A DNA stretch of 14,073 nt. Origin: Actinomycetota bacterium. Lineage in GTDB: Bacteria; Actinomycetota; Acidimicrobiia; Spongiisociales; ZC4RG35. Each line of letters starts with the position of its first letter. Positions within the stretch are counted from its first letter, which is position 1. The notes under the pieces are model-generated. The model did not search any database, was not told the origin of the DNA, and worked only from the letters and a program-made list of their open reading frames with translations. Positions 6,829 through 13,612 of the stretch are shown in pieces. The stretch spans positions 1 through 14,073 of the forward strand of contig JAHWLC010000008.1 in NCBI GenBank assembly GCA_019347585.1, read 5' to 3'. The translations under genes and the position numbers were made by a program.

Positions 6829-9018
6829 GTGTTCATACTGGCGGCCGAGGGCTCGCTCGCACCGCTGAGCGAGCACGAGGTCCTCGTATTCCTGGTCCAG
6901 CTGGTGCTGCTCGTCGGAGTGGCCCGTCTCTTCGGCTGGCTGATGAAGAGTGTCGGACAGCCGCCGGTGGTCGGCGAGCTGCTCGCCGGGGTCGTCCTCG
7001 GCCCCAGCGTCTTCGGGCGGGTCGCCCCGGACTCGTTCCAGTGGGTGTTCCGCGAGGCCACCGTGACCTCGGTCGTGTTCGGCATGGCCTGGTTGGGGGT
7101 GATCGTGCTCATGGTGGTCATCGGATTCGAGACCGATCTGGCGATCATCAACCGTTATCGGAGCGCAGCCCTCTCCGTGGCCGCCGGAGCGCTCCTCCTC
7201 CCGTTGGCGGCGACTACCGCCCTCGCCTTCGTCGTCCCGGAGTCGTTCATCGGGGAGGGCTTCGATCGGACCATCTTCGCCGGGTTCTTCGCCCTGGCTC
7301 TCTCGGTGTCGGCCCTGCCGGTGGTGGCCAAGATCCTCCAGGACCTGGGTTTCCTCCGGCGCAACTTCGGCCAGATCACCCTGGCTGCGGGGATGACCAT
7401 GGATTCCGCCGGGTGGCTGGTGCTCGCCGCCCTCTCCGGCATCGCCCTGGAGGGCTTCCGCCCCGATCGCCTCGCCTTCTCGTTCGGAGGGCTGGTGGTG
7501 TTCATCATCCTCGGCTTCACGGTCATCCGGTGGCTCCTCGATCGGCTGTTCAGATTCGTGATGGCTGCCGGATCCTCCACTACCGCCGCGTTGTCGATCA
7601 CCCTGGTGGCCGCCCTGCTCGGAGGGGCGGTAACCCAGGCGCTGAACCTCGAGGCGATCCTCGGCGCCTACCTGGTCGGGATCCTGCTGGCCGGTCTCCG
7701 CCATCAGCTCCCTCAGGTCCGGTCGATCCTGGAGACCATGACCGCGGCCCTCTTCGCCCCGATCTTCTTTGCCTTCTCCGGGCTGCGGGTCGATATCGGT
7801 TTGCTCGACACCGGCACGGTGGTGATCTGGACGGTGGGCCTGATCGGGTTGGCGGTGGTGGCGAAAGTGCTGGGCACGGTCATCGGGGGATTCTTCGCCG
7901 GCGTTCGAGGCAGAGAGGCGCTGGCTCTGGGCGCCGGTCTCTCCGCACTGGGGGCAATGGGAGTGGTGGTGGCCATCGTCGCTCTGAACATCGGTGTGGT
8001 GAGTCCGACCGGGTACACGGTGATGGTGCTGGCCGCACTGGTCACCTCCCTTCTCGCCCCCCAGTTGCTCAAGCTGGTGGTCAGCGGGTGGGAGGTCCCG
8101 GCGGAGGAGGCGCAACGGCTCGAGGCGGAGGAGCTCAAGGAGACGAGCGAGATACTCGGCGCGGACAGGGTTCTGATCCCCACCCGGGGCGGGGCCAACA
8201 GCCGCTACGCCGCGCAGCTGGTCAAAGCGGTGTTCCCCGAGGCGGAGGTGACCGTGCTGGTGGTCGATCTCGCCAAGCCGCGCTCGTGGGCCCGGCTGCT
8301 CCGCCCGAAGGTGGAGGGAACCCCGGCCGATCCTTCCGATGTCCTCTCCCAGGTCCCGGAGGCGAGGATCATCAACCGCATCGATCGCGACCCGGCGGCG
8401 GCCATCGCCCGGGAGGCCGCCCTGGGCTACGACCTGTTGGCCATGGGCGCCACCGAGTCCGGGGAGGGCACCTTCAGCAGCGTCATCGACCGGGTGCTGG
8501 CCGGCGTCGAGATCCCCTCGGTGGTGGTCCGCTTTCCCGCCGATCAGCGTCCCTCCGATGGCCTCCCCGACCGGGTGCTGGTGCCGGTCACCGCCACCCG
8601 CTCCACCCGGGCAGCCGAGGAGCTCGCCTATTCGGTGGCCAAGGCGGCCGGCGGGCGCACCTTCGCCCTGCACGTGGTCAACCGTCCCGAGGGACAGGGG
8701 ATGATGCTCGAGGGGCCCGCGATCGAGGAGGGGATGCAGGCGGGCCAGGAGCTGGTGGCGGCGGCCGCCCGGTTCGGAGACAAGCTGGGGGTGGCCGTGG
8801 ACACCGGGGTGCGGGTCGCTCCCAACGCCGAGGAGGAGATCGTCCAGTTCGCCAACTCCGGTGCCTTCGACCTCCTCGTCATCGGGGCCAGCACCCGGGC
8901 CCTGACCGACCGGCCCTTCTACGGCCACCGGGTCTCCTACATCCTCTCCGAGGCCAGGCTTCCCGTCGCCGTTGTCAGCCTTCCCCCCACCCCGACCCCG
9001 AGGCCTCCGGCGCACTGA
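6829..9018 (+). CDS. CPA2-family cation:proton antiporter with two C-terminal UspA-like domains
   Basis: This 729-residue inner-membrane protein has a Na+/H+-exchanger (Kef/CPA2-type) domain over residues 1 to about 420. It shows roughly a dozen hydrophobic segments, the QPPVVGELLAGVVLGPSVFG entry helix, a GFETDL motif, SALPVVAKILQDLGF, and a membrane-embedded acidic residue, Asp192, in TMDSAGW, the likely ion-binding position. A linker (about 421-443) leads to two universal-stress-protein domains. The first starts near 444 (ADRVLIPTRGG, with MGATESGEGTFSS as its nucleotide-loop equivalent) and the second near 580 (PDRVLVPVTATRS, with IGASTRAL). Both nucleotide loops are degenerate compared with the ATP-binding GxxG-9x-G(S/T) motif, so binding is uncertain. 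The UspA pair probably senses nucleotides or stress and gates transport, by analogy with related fusions. The transported cation (K+ or Na+) cannot be told from sequence. The Pro-rich tail ends one base before a strong hairpin. Confidence 0.88.
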   Translation: MFILAAEGSLAPLSEHEVLVFLVQLVLLVGVARLFGWLMKSVGQPPVVGELLAGVVLGPSVFGRVAPDSFQWVFREATVTSVVFGMAWLGVIVLMVVIGFETDLAIINRYRSAALSVAAGALLLPLAATTALAFVVPESFIGEGFDRTIFAGFFALALSVSALPVVAKILQDLGFLRRNFGQITLAAGMTMDSAGWLVLAALSGIALEGFRPDRLAFSFGGLVVFIILGFTVIRWLLDRLFRFVMAAGSSTTAALSITLVAALLGGAVTQALNLEAILGAYLVGILLAGLRHQLPQVRSILETMTAALFAPIFFAFSGLRVDIGLLDTGTVVIWTVGLIGLAVVAKVLGTVIGGFFAGVRGREALALGAGLSALGAMGVVVAIVALNIGVVSPTGYTVMVLAALVTSLLAPQLLKLVVSGWEVPAEEAQRLEAEELKETSEILGADRVLIPTRGGANSRYAAQLVKAVFPEAEVTVLVVDLAKPRSWARLLRPKVEGTPADPSDVLSQVPEARIINRIDRDPAAAIAREAALGYDLLAMGATESGEGTFSSVIDRVLAGVEIPSVVVRFPADQRPSDGLPDRVLVPVTATRSTRAAEELAYSVAKAAGGRTFALHVVNRPEGQGMMLEGPAIEEGMQAGQELVAAAARFGDKLGVAVDTGVRVAPNAEEEIVQFANSGAFDLLVIGASTRALTDRPFYGHRVSYILSEARLPVAVVSLPPTPTPRPPAH

Positions 9019-9019
9019 C

Positions 9020-9042
9020 CCGGCCAACTCCGTGGCCGGCTT
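9020..9042 (+). terminator. Strong hairpin after the antiporter gene
   Basis: CCGGCCA (9020-9026) pairs perfectly with TGGCCGG (9033-9039) around a 6-base loop, starting two bases after the antiporter stop codon. The following bases, CTTATCAT, hold only a few T residues, so this is a stem-strong, U-poor terminator candidate. It also separates the antiporter gene from the gcvP promoter and riboswitch. Confidence 0.45.
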
Positions 9043-9047
9043 ATCAT
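9042..9047 (+). promoter_or_regulatory. Predicted -10 box for the gcvP riboswitch transcript
   Basis: TATCAT differs from TATAAT at one position. With normal spacing the transcript would start near 9053-9054, just before the first bases needed for the riboswitch fold (9055), which supports the assignment. The -35 region would fall in the terminator hairpin. CTGACC at 9015-9020 resembles TTGACA but is 21 bases away, too far for a standard promoter. Confidence 0.5.
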
Positions 9048-9054
9048 GGGGTCC

Positions 9055-9170
9055 GCTGCTAAAGCCGCCGGGAGAGCCTCGCTGGAGGCGCCGAAGGGGC
9101 AACTCCTTCCCGGAAACTCTCAGGCATTCGGACCGTGCGGCCCAGGCGAGGCTGGAGCTCTGGCGACAGC
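9055..9170 (+). promoter_or_regulatory. Glycine riboswitch (gcvT-type, single aptamer)
   Basis: The conserved glycine-aptamer core is present in order: GGGAGAG (9070-9076), a P3-like stem GCCTC/GAGGC (9076-9080/9085-9089), GCCGAAGGGGCAA (9090-9102), ACTCTCAGGC (9116-9125) and GGACC (9130-9134). P1 forms between GCCGC (9064-9068) and GCGGC (9137-9141). A second full aptamer is absent. Instead GCTCTGGCGACAGC (9157-9170) resembles the linker seen after actinobacterial glycine aptamers, and its CAGC (9167-9170) pairs with GCTG at 9055-9058, consistent with the leader-linker kink-turn. The element lies 30 bases upstream of gcvP. Glycine riboswitches before gcv genes usually switch expression on when glycine is abundant, which fits a glycine-degrading enzyme. 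Confidence 0.93.
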
Positions 9171-9188
9171 GGGGAAGGGCAAGGCGAC

Positions 9189-9194
9189 GAGGAG
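9189..9194 (+). promoter_or_regulatory. Ribosome binding site of gcvP
   Basis: GAGGAG lies six bases before ATG 9201 and settles the gcvP start, since the same frame extends upstream to 9135 into the riboswitch. It is the clearest Shine-Dalgarno sequence in the window and is placed where riboswitch-dependent folding could hide or expose it. Confidence 0.8.
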
Positions 9195-9200
9195 ACGACC

Positions 9201-12026
9201 ATGGCCCAACCGCACGAGAGATTCGCAGAGCGCCACATCGGGCCCCGCCCCGGCGATATCGAGAAGATGCTGGCCACGGTGGGGGCCGCCGACCTCGACG
9301 ATCTGGTCACCCAGATCATCCCGGGCTCGATCTTCGACACCGCCCTCGACCTCCCCGAGGCGGTGACCGAGCCGGAAATAGTGGAGATCCTCTCCCGGAT
9401 CGCCTCCCGCAACGAGGTGATCCCGTCCTTGATCGGGCTCGGCTACCACGACACCATCACCCCCCCGGTGATCCAGCGCAACGTGCTGGAGAATCCCGCC
9501 TGGTACACCGCTTACACCCCCTACCAGCCGGAGATCTCCCAGGGCAGGCTGGAGGCCTTGCTCAACTTCCAGACCATGGTGTCGGACCTCACCGGTCTCG
9601 ACATAGCCAACGCGTCGCTCCTGGACGAGCCCACCGCCGCCGCCGAGGCGATGGCGATGGCGCGGCGTCTCGCCGAGGGCGACCGATCCGTCTTCTACAT
9701 CGATCCCGACACCCACCCGCCCACCGAGGCGGTGATCCGGACCCGCGCCGAGGCGGTGGGAGTGGAGGTGAGGCACCTGGACTACGACGCCGATCCCGAG
9801 GAGGCCTTCGGCATTTTGCTCCACTACCCGGGCTCGAGCGGTGCCATCCCCGACCATCGGGCGACGGTGGGCCGGTTCAAGGAGGCCGGTGCGATCGTGG
9901 CGGTGGCCACCGACCTGCTGGCACTGACCCTGCTCAGCCCACCGGGGGAGTGGGGGGCGGATATCGCCGTCGGATCCTCACAGCGGTTCGGCGTGCCTCT
10001 GGGTTACGGCGGGCCCCACGCCGGGTTCATCGCCACCCGGGAGGACCATGTCCGCAATCTGCCCGGGCGTCTCGTCGGGGTGGCCCATGACAGCGAGGGC
10101 CGTCTCGCCTACCGGCTCGCCCTGCAGACCAGGGAGCAGCACATCAGAAGGGAGAAGGCCACCTCCAACGTGTGCACGGCCCAGGTGCTGCTCTCGGTGA
10201 TCGCCGGTCTCTACGCCTGCTGGCACGGGCCGGACGGTCTGGAGAAGATCGCCCGAAGGGTCCACGGCCTCACCACCACTCTGGCCGCCTCGCTGAGAGC
10301 GGCCGGGCACACCCTGGCCAACGAGACCTGGTTCGACACCATCACCGTGGAGACACCGGGCCAGGCCGCTCGGGTCATCGCAGACGCACTCGAAGCCGGC
10401 GTCAACCTGGGCCGGGTCGACGACGACCAGGTTCGCATCGCGCTCGACGAGACCACAGCCCCCGCCCTGGTCGAGGTGGTCCTCTCGGTGTTCGAGGCCC
10501 GACCGGCGGAGGGCGGCGAGCACGACCCAATCCCTTCCCATGCGGTGCGGGAGACGGCCTACATGAACCATCCCGTCTTCAGCCGGTACCACTCGGAGAC
10601 GGAGATGCTGCGTTATCTGCGGAGGCTGGCCGACAAGGACCTCGCCCTGGACCGCACCATGATCCCGCTCGGATCGTGCACGATGAAGCTGAACGCGACG
10701 ACCGAGATGGTGCCGATCACCTGGCCCCGGTTCTCGCGAATCCACCCCTATGCCCCGGTGTCACAGGCCGCCGGCTATCTGGAGCTCATCGAGGATCTCG
10801 CCGGGTACCTGGCCTCGATCACGGGGTACGACGCGGTCTCCCTCCAGCCCAACGCGGGATCGCAGGGGGAGCTGGCCGGGCTGCTCGCCATCGCCGCCTA
10901 TCACCGGGACCGGGGGCAGGGAAATCGCGACGTCTGCCTGATACCGGCATCGGCGCACGGGACCAATGCCGCATCCGCGGTGATGGCGGGAATGCGGGTC
11001 GTGGTGGTCGCCACCGACGACAACGGCAACGTCGACCTGGAGGACCTTGCCGTCAAGGCGGAGCAAAACGCCGAGGAGCTGGCGGCGGCGATGCTCACCT
11101 ATCCCTCCACCCACGGCGTCTTCGAGCACGGGATCCGAGAGCTGATCGAGATCGTCCACCGGCACGGGGGGCAGGTCTACGTCGACGGGGCCAATCTCAA
11201 CGCCATGGTCGGTCTTGCCCGCCCCGGAGATTTCGGTGCCGACATCGGGCATCTCAACCTGCACAAGACCTTCACCATCCCTCACGGGGGAGGCGGCCCG
11301 GGCGTGGGCCCGGTTGGGGCGGCCTCCCATCTCGCCCGCTACCTCCCCAACCACCCCCTGTTGGCGGAGGCCGGCCCCGAGAACGGCATCGGCCCCATCT
11401 CCGGCGCTCCCTTCGGCTCGGCGGGGATCCTCCCCATCCCCTACGCCTACATCCGGCTGATGGGCGCCGACGGTCTCCGCCAGGCCAGCCGGGTCGCCCT
11501 CCTCTCCGCCAACTACATCGCGCGCCGTCTCGACCCCTATTTCCCGGTCCTCTACACCGGAGAGGGGGGAAGGGTCGGCCATGAGTGCATCATCGACATC
11601 CGCCCCATGGCCAGGGAGACGGGGGCAAACGCCGAGCACGTGGCGAAACGTCTCGCCGACTACGGCTTCCACGCCCCCACCCTCGCCTTCCCGGTCGCCG
11701 GGACGCTCATGATCGAGCCCACCGAATCGGAGAGCCTCGAGGAGCTCGACCGGTTCTGCGAGGCGATGATCTCCATCAGGGGCGAGGGCGACCGAATCGC
11801 GGCCGGGGAGTGGCCCCGTGACGACAACCCGCTGGTGAGGGCGCCCCATACCGCCGAGGACATCGCCGCCGACGGCTGGAACCGCGCCTACTCCCGGCAG
11901 GATGCCGCCTACCCGGTCGCCGCGCTGCGCGGCTCGAAATACTGGCCTCCGGTGGGCCGCATCGAGGGGGCGGCGGGCGATCGCAACCTGCTCTGCTCCT
12001 GCCCGCCGCTCGACGCCTACGCCTGA
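9201..12026 (+). CDS. gcvP: GcvP, glycine dehydrogenase (decarboxylating), P-protein
   Basis: The 941-residue product is the full-length P-protein of the glycine cleavage system, with both halves fused. It decarboxylates glycine using pyridoxal phosphate and passes the aminomethyl group to the lipoyl arm of GcvH. Family marks include FAERHIGP (8-15), [33 protein letters not shown] in the first half, [11 protein letters not shown] (488-498), YPSTHGVFE, and the cofactor-binding NLHKTF with Lys689 followed by [12 protein letters not shown]. Length and order are normal. ATG 9201 is chosen over the upstream in-frame start at 9135 because of the GAGGAG site and because the upstream codons are riboswitch sequence. 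gcvT, gcvH and lpd are not in the window, so the system is dispersed and this gene is apparently controlled by its own glycine riboswitch. Confidence 0.97.
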   Translation: MAQPHERFAERHIGPRPGDIEKMLATVGAADLDDLVTQIIPGSIFDTALDLPEAVTEPEIVEILSRIASRNEVIPSLIGLGYHDTITPPVIQRNVLENPAWYTAYTPYQPEISQGRLEALLNFQTMVSDLTGLDIANASLLDEPTAAAEAMAMARRLAEGDRSVFYIDPDTHPPTEAVIRTRAEAVGVEVRHLDYDADPEEAFGILLHYPGSSGAIPDHRATVGRFKEAGAIVAVATDLLALTLLSPPGEWGADIAVGSSQRFGVPLGYGGPHAGFIATREDHVRNLPGRLVGVAHDSEGRLAYRLALQTREQHIRREKATSNVCTAQVLLSVIAGLYACWHGPDGLEKIARRVHGLTTTLAASLRAAGHTLANETWFDTITVETPGQAARVIADALEAGVNLGRVDDDQVRIALDETTAPALVEVVLSVFEARPAEGGEHDPIPSHAVRETAYMNHPVFSRYHSETEMLRYLRRLADKDLALDRTMIPLGSCTMKLNATTEMVPITWPRFSRIHPYAPVSQAAGYLELIEDLAGYLASITGYDAVSLQPNAGSQGELAGLLAIAAYHRDRGQGNRDVCLIPASAHGTNAASAVMAGMRVVVVATDDNGNVDLEDLAVKAEQNAEELAAAMLTYPSTHGVFEHGIRELIEIVHRHGGQVYVDGANLNAMVGLARPGDFGADIGHLNLHKTFTIPHGGGGPGVGPVGAASHLARYLPNHPLLAEAGPENGIGPISGAPFGSAGILPIPYAYIRLMGADGLRQASRVALLSANYIARRLDPYFPVLYTGEGGRVGHECIIDIRPMARETGANAEHVAKRLADYGFHAPTLAFPVAGTLMIEPTESESLEELDRFCEAMISIRGEGDRIAAGEWPRDDNPLVRAPHTAEDIAADGWNRAYSRQDAAYPVAALRGSKYWPPVGRIEGAAGDRNLLCSCPPLDAYA

Positions 12027-12046
12027 GCCTCCAGATCGTTCGAACC

Positions 12047-12077
12047 TTGACATTCCCCGGAGCGATGGGATCGTGAT
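12047..12077 (+). promoter_or_regulatory. Possible promoter upstream of the rod-protein gene
   Basis: The 104-base gap after gcvP holds a perfect -35 hexamer, TTGACA (12047-12052). The matching -10 is poor: CGTGAT (12072-12077) is the best nearby hexamer, at a long 19-base spacing. Next to the -35 lies the 8-base palindrome GTTCGAAC (12038-12045). Farther down, two 5-base-pair stems (GCGGG/CCCGC, 12083-12087/12095-12099; TCGAG/CTCGA, 12102-12106/12112-12116) would fall in the leader. Confidence 0.3.
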
Positions 12078-12120
12078 GTGAGGCGGGTGCTCCCCCCGCA
12101 GTCGAGAAGCGCTCGAGATC

Positions 12121-12127
12121 AGGTGAG
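12121..12127 (+). promoter_or_regulatory. Possible ribosome binding site of the rod-protein gene
   Basis: AGGTGAG ends three bases before the GTG at 12131 and is a moderate Shine-Dalgarno match, though close to the start. It suggests this gene, unlike its GTG-starting leaderless neighbours, is translated from a leader. Confidence 0.4.
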
Positions 12128-12130
12128 ACA

Positions 12131-13582
12131 GTGCGGTTCCCAGGCCAGATAAGGCTTCCCGATATCGACCATCCGGCGATACCGGCCACGTTCGTGGTCG
12201 ACGACGCCCAAGCGGAGATATTCCTCGACGAGGAATCGCTCGGCCGATGGTCGCTGTACGACGTCCACGCCCGCCGTCTCGTCTCCAGCGCGTTCGAAGT
12301 CGATCTCGGGGACGAGGAGATCGTCTTCCTGGCGGACGACCCGATCGACTTCGCCTACCAGGGGGTGGAGCACATGGCCAAGGCCTGGGCCCGCTTCAAG
12401 GCCATGCGACTGCCCCGCAGGATGATCTCGGTGTCGATGTCGAGGCGCGACACCGCCCCCTCCCGGATCGGCGAGCTCCGCACCCTCATGGAGGAGAACC
12501 TCCGGGTCACGGAGAGCCAGGCCGGGGAGCCCGCCGAGGAGCTGGGAGCGGCTCCCGTTCCCTCTGCCCGCTGGACCCCGCCCCCACCGGCCCCCGCGCC
12601 GGATGCGCCGCTCACCGAGGACGCCGGGCTCGCTCCCGCACCTCCTTCCGACACTGAGCAGCTGGAAAGACAGCGTCTCGAGCTCGAGGCGGCGCGGTCG
12701 AAGCTCGAGGAGGAGAGGCGAAGGCTGGAGGAGGAGCGTCTCGAGGCCCTCCGCCACGAGGAGGAGCGCCGCGAGGCGATCGCCGAGGAGATGGAGGCGC
12801 TGGAGCAGAAGCGCCGCGACGCGGAGCGGCTGCTCGAGCTGGAGAGAGCCGAGGCGGCCCGGCTGGAGAAAGCCGCCGAGGAGGCCGCCCGCCTGGAGGA
12901 GGAGCGCCGCCGCCTCGAGGAGACGCGGGCTGAGGTCGACCGCGCCGAGGAGGAGCGCAAGGAGGAGCTGCGCGCCGAGGTGGAGCGTCTCGAGGCCGAG
13001 CGGCTGGAGGCTGTGCGCGCCGAAGAGGAGCGGCAGTCTGAGATCCGGGCGGAGATGGAGCGTCTCGAGGTAGAGCGGCTCCAGACCCTCCGCGAGGAGG
13101 AGGAGCGCAAGGAGGAATTGCGCGCCGAGATGGATCGTCTCGAGGCGGAGCGAGAGGAGGCTGCTCGGGCCGAAGAGGAGCGTCAGTCCCAGATCCGCGC
13201 CGAGGAGGAGCGGCTGCGGGACCTACGCGAGCAGACCGAGGCCCGTCTCGAGGCGGAGCGGGTCACCGTCGAACTCGCTGCCGAGCCCGTCGAGCAGGAG
13301 CCGGAGAGGATGGGGGAGGCCCCGGAACGGGCCGTCGCCGAACCCGACCTCTGGGACCTCGAGCCGGAGCCAGACCTGGAGCCTGCCGGGGCCCGTCAGC
13401 CGGAACCGGCGATGGCCGGGGCCGCCCGGGAGCGATCGGGTCTGATGGGGGCGGTGAAGTCGGCCTTCGCCCGAGGGGGCCGGACCCACGAGCACGTCTT
13501 CGTGGAGGCCGCCGGGGGCCTGGGGATCGTCCGCTACGTCTGCGAGGAGTGCGGGCACGTCTCCATCTCGGTCAGCGACTGA
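12131..13582 (+). CDS. Unrecognised rod-like protein: globular N-domain, long charged helix with 25-residue repeats, HxH...CxxC tail
   Basis: I do not recognise a named family for this 483-residue protein. Residues 1 to about 105 look globular, alternating strands and helices, with RWSLYDVHARRL (39-50) and FLADDPIDFAY (66-76); the pattern loosely resembles PH-like domains, but that is only an impression. A Pro/Ala-rich linker (about 135-172) follows. From about 174 to 383 the sequence is almost purely Glu, Arg, Ala, Leu and Lys, forming a long coiled coil or single alpha helix, with 25-residue repeats from residue 273. A second Pro/Glu-rich linker leads to a short amphipathic stretch LMGAVKSAFARGG and a tail with His453, His455, Cys471, Cys474 and His476, which could bind one zinc. 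There is no signal peptide or membrane segment, so it is probably a cytoplasmic scaffold; its function is unknown. The gene lies between gcvP and manC without obvious functional linkage. Confidence 0.85.
   Translation: MRFPGQIRLPDIDHPAIPATFVVDDAQAEIFLDEESLGRWSLYDVHARRLVSSAFEVDLGDEEIVFLADDPIDFAYQGVEHMAKAWARFKAMRLPRRMISVSMSRRDTAPSRIGELRTLMEENLRVTESQAGEPAEELGAAPVPSARWTPPPPAPAPDAPLTEDAGLAPAPPSDTEQLERQRLELEAARSKLEEERRRLEEERLEALRHEEERREAIAEEMEALEQKRRDAERLLELERAEAARLEKAAEEAARLEEERRRLEETRAEVDRAEEERKEELRAEVERLEAERLEAVRAEEERQSEIRAEMERLEVERLQTLREEEERKEELRAEMDRLEAEREEAARAEEERQSQIRAEEERLRDLREQTEARLEAERVTVELAAEPVEQEPERMGEAPERAVAEPDLWDLEPEPDLEPAGARQPEPAMAGAARERSGLMGAVKSAFARGGRTHEHVFVEAAGGLGIVRYVCEECGHVSISVSD
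12947..13234 (+). repeat. Tandem 75-base repeat (25 codons) with 150-base higher-order period
   Basis: Three full 75-base units (12947-13021, 13022-13096, 13097-13171) and a partial fourth (13172-13234) encode residues 273-368 of the rod protein. Each unit begins EEER. Units 1 and 3 continue KEELRAE, units 2 and 4 continue QS(E/Q)IRAE, so the alternating pair makes a 150-base period. Units 1 and 3 are close to identical at DNA level over their first 50 bases, which points to duplication of a two-unit block. A diverged relative (EEERREAIAEEMEALEQ, from residue 210) lies earlier in the helix. Confidence 0.8.
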
Positions 13583-13599
13583 CATCGGGGTCCCGCCGG

Positions 13600-13612
13600 T
13601 ACTCTCCACCGG
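13600..13612 (+). promoter_or_regulatory. Predicted -10 box for leaderless manC transcript
   Basis: TACTCT at 13600-13605 fits TANNNT and ends 7 bases before the GTG of manC, with no Shine-Dalgarno sequence between. CTGACA (13579-13584) matches the -35 consensus at five of six positions with a short 15-base spacing; it overlaps the stop codon of the preceding gene. Confidence 0.45.

Noticed and set aside
5508..9062. 1184-codon open frame on the plus strand in another frame than ychF and the antiporter gene
   Set aside because: Arg/Gly/Pro low-complexity translation with no domain; it crosses gpsA, ychF and the antiporter gene, all firmly identified.
5710..9102. 1130-codon open frame on the minus strand opposite ychF and the antiporter gene
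   Set aside because: It is a GC-rich shadow: the product is His/Asp/Gly/Arg-rich without recognisable domains, while the plus strand carries two clear protein families.
9050..9134. Perfect pairing GGTCCG (9050-9055) with CGGACC (9129-9134) as riboswitch P1
   Set aside because: It would bury the conserved GGAC and part of its 5' strand probably precedes the transcript start; GCCGC/GCGGC (9064-9068/9137-9141) is the P1 at the usual place.
9135..9200. Upstream in-frame start for gcvP at 9135
   Set aside because: Those 22 codons are riboswitch and leader sequence and would place the start before the GAGGAG site; the P-protein N-terminus fits ATG 9201.
9135..9200. A second glycine aptamer after the first
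   Set aside because: No second GGAGAG, GCCGAAGG or CTCTCAGG core is present before the gcvP start.
12036..12047. LexA/SOS box suggested by GTTCGAAC upstream of the rod-protein gene
   Set aside because: The actinobacterial LexA site has the half-sites in the order CGAAC-4 bases-GTTCG; here they are inverted and fused as GTTCGAAC.
10761..12053. 430-codon minus-strand open frame opposite gcvP
   Set aside because: Its composition (Gly/Val/Asp/Arg-rich, no motif) is that of a high-GC antisense shadow, and the opposite strand encodes conserved P-protein motifs throughout.
12947..13234. CRISPR-like repetition
   Set aside because: The 75-base units are contiguous, have no spacers, and encode in-frame helical repeats of the rod protein.
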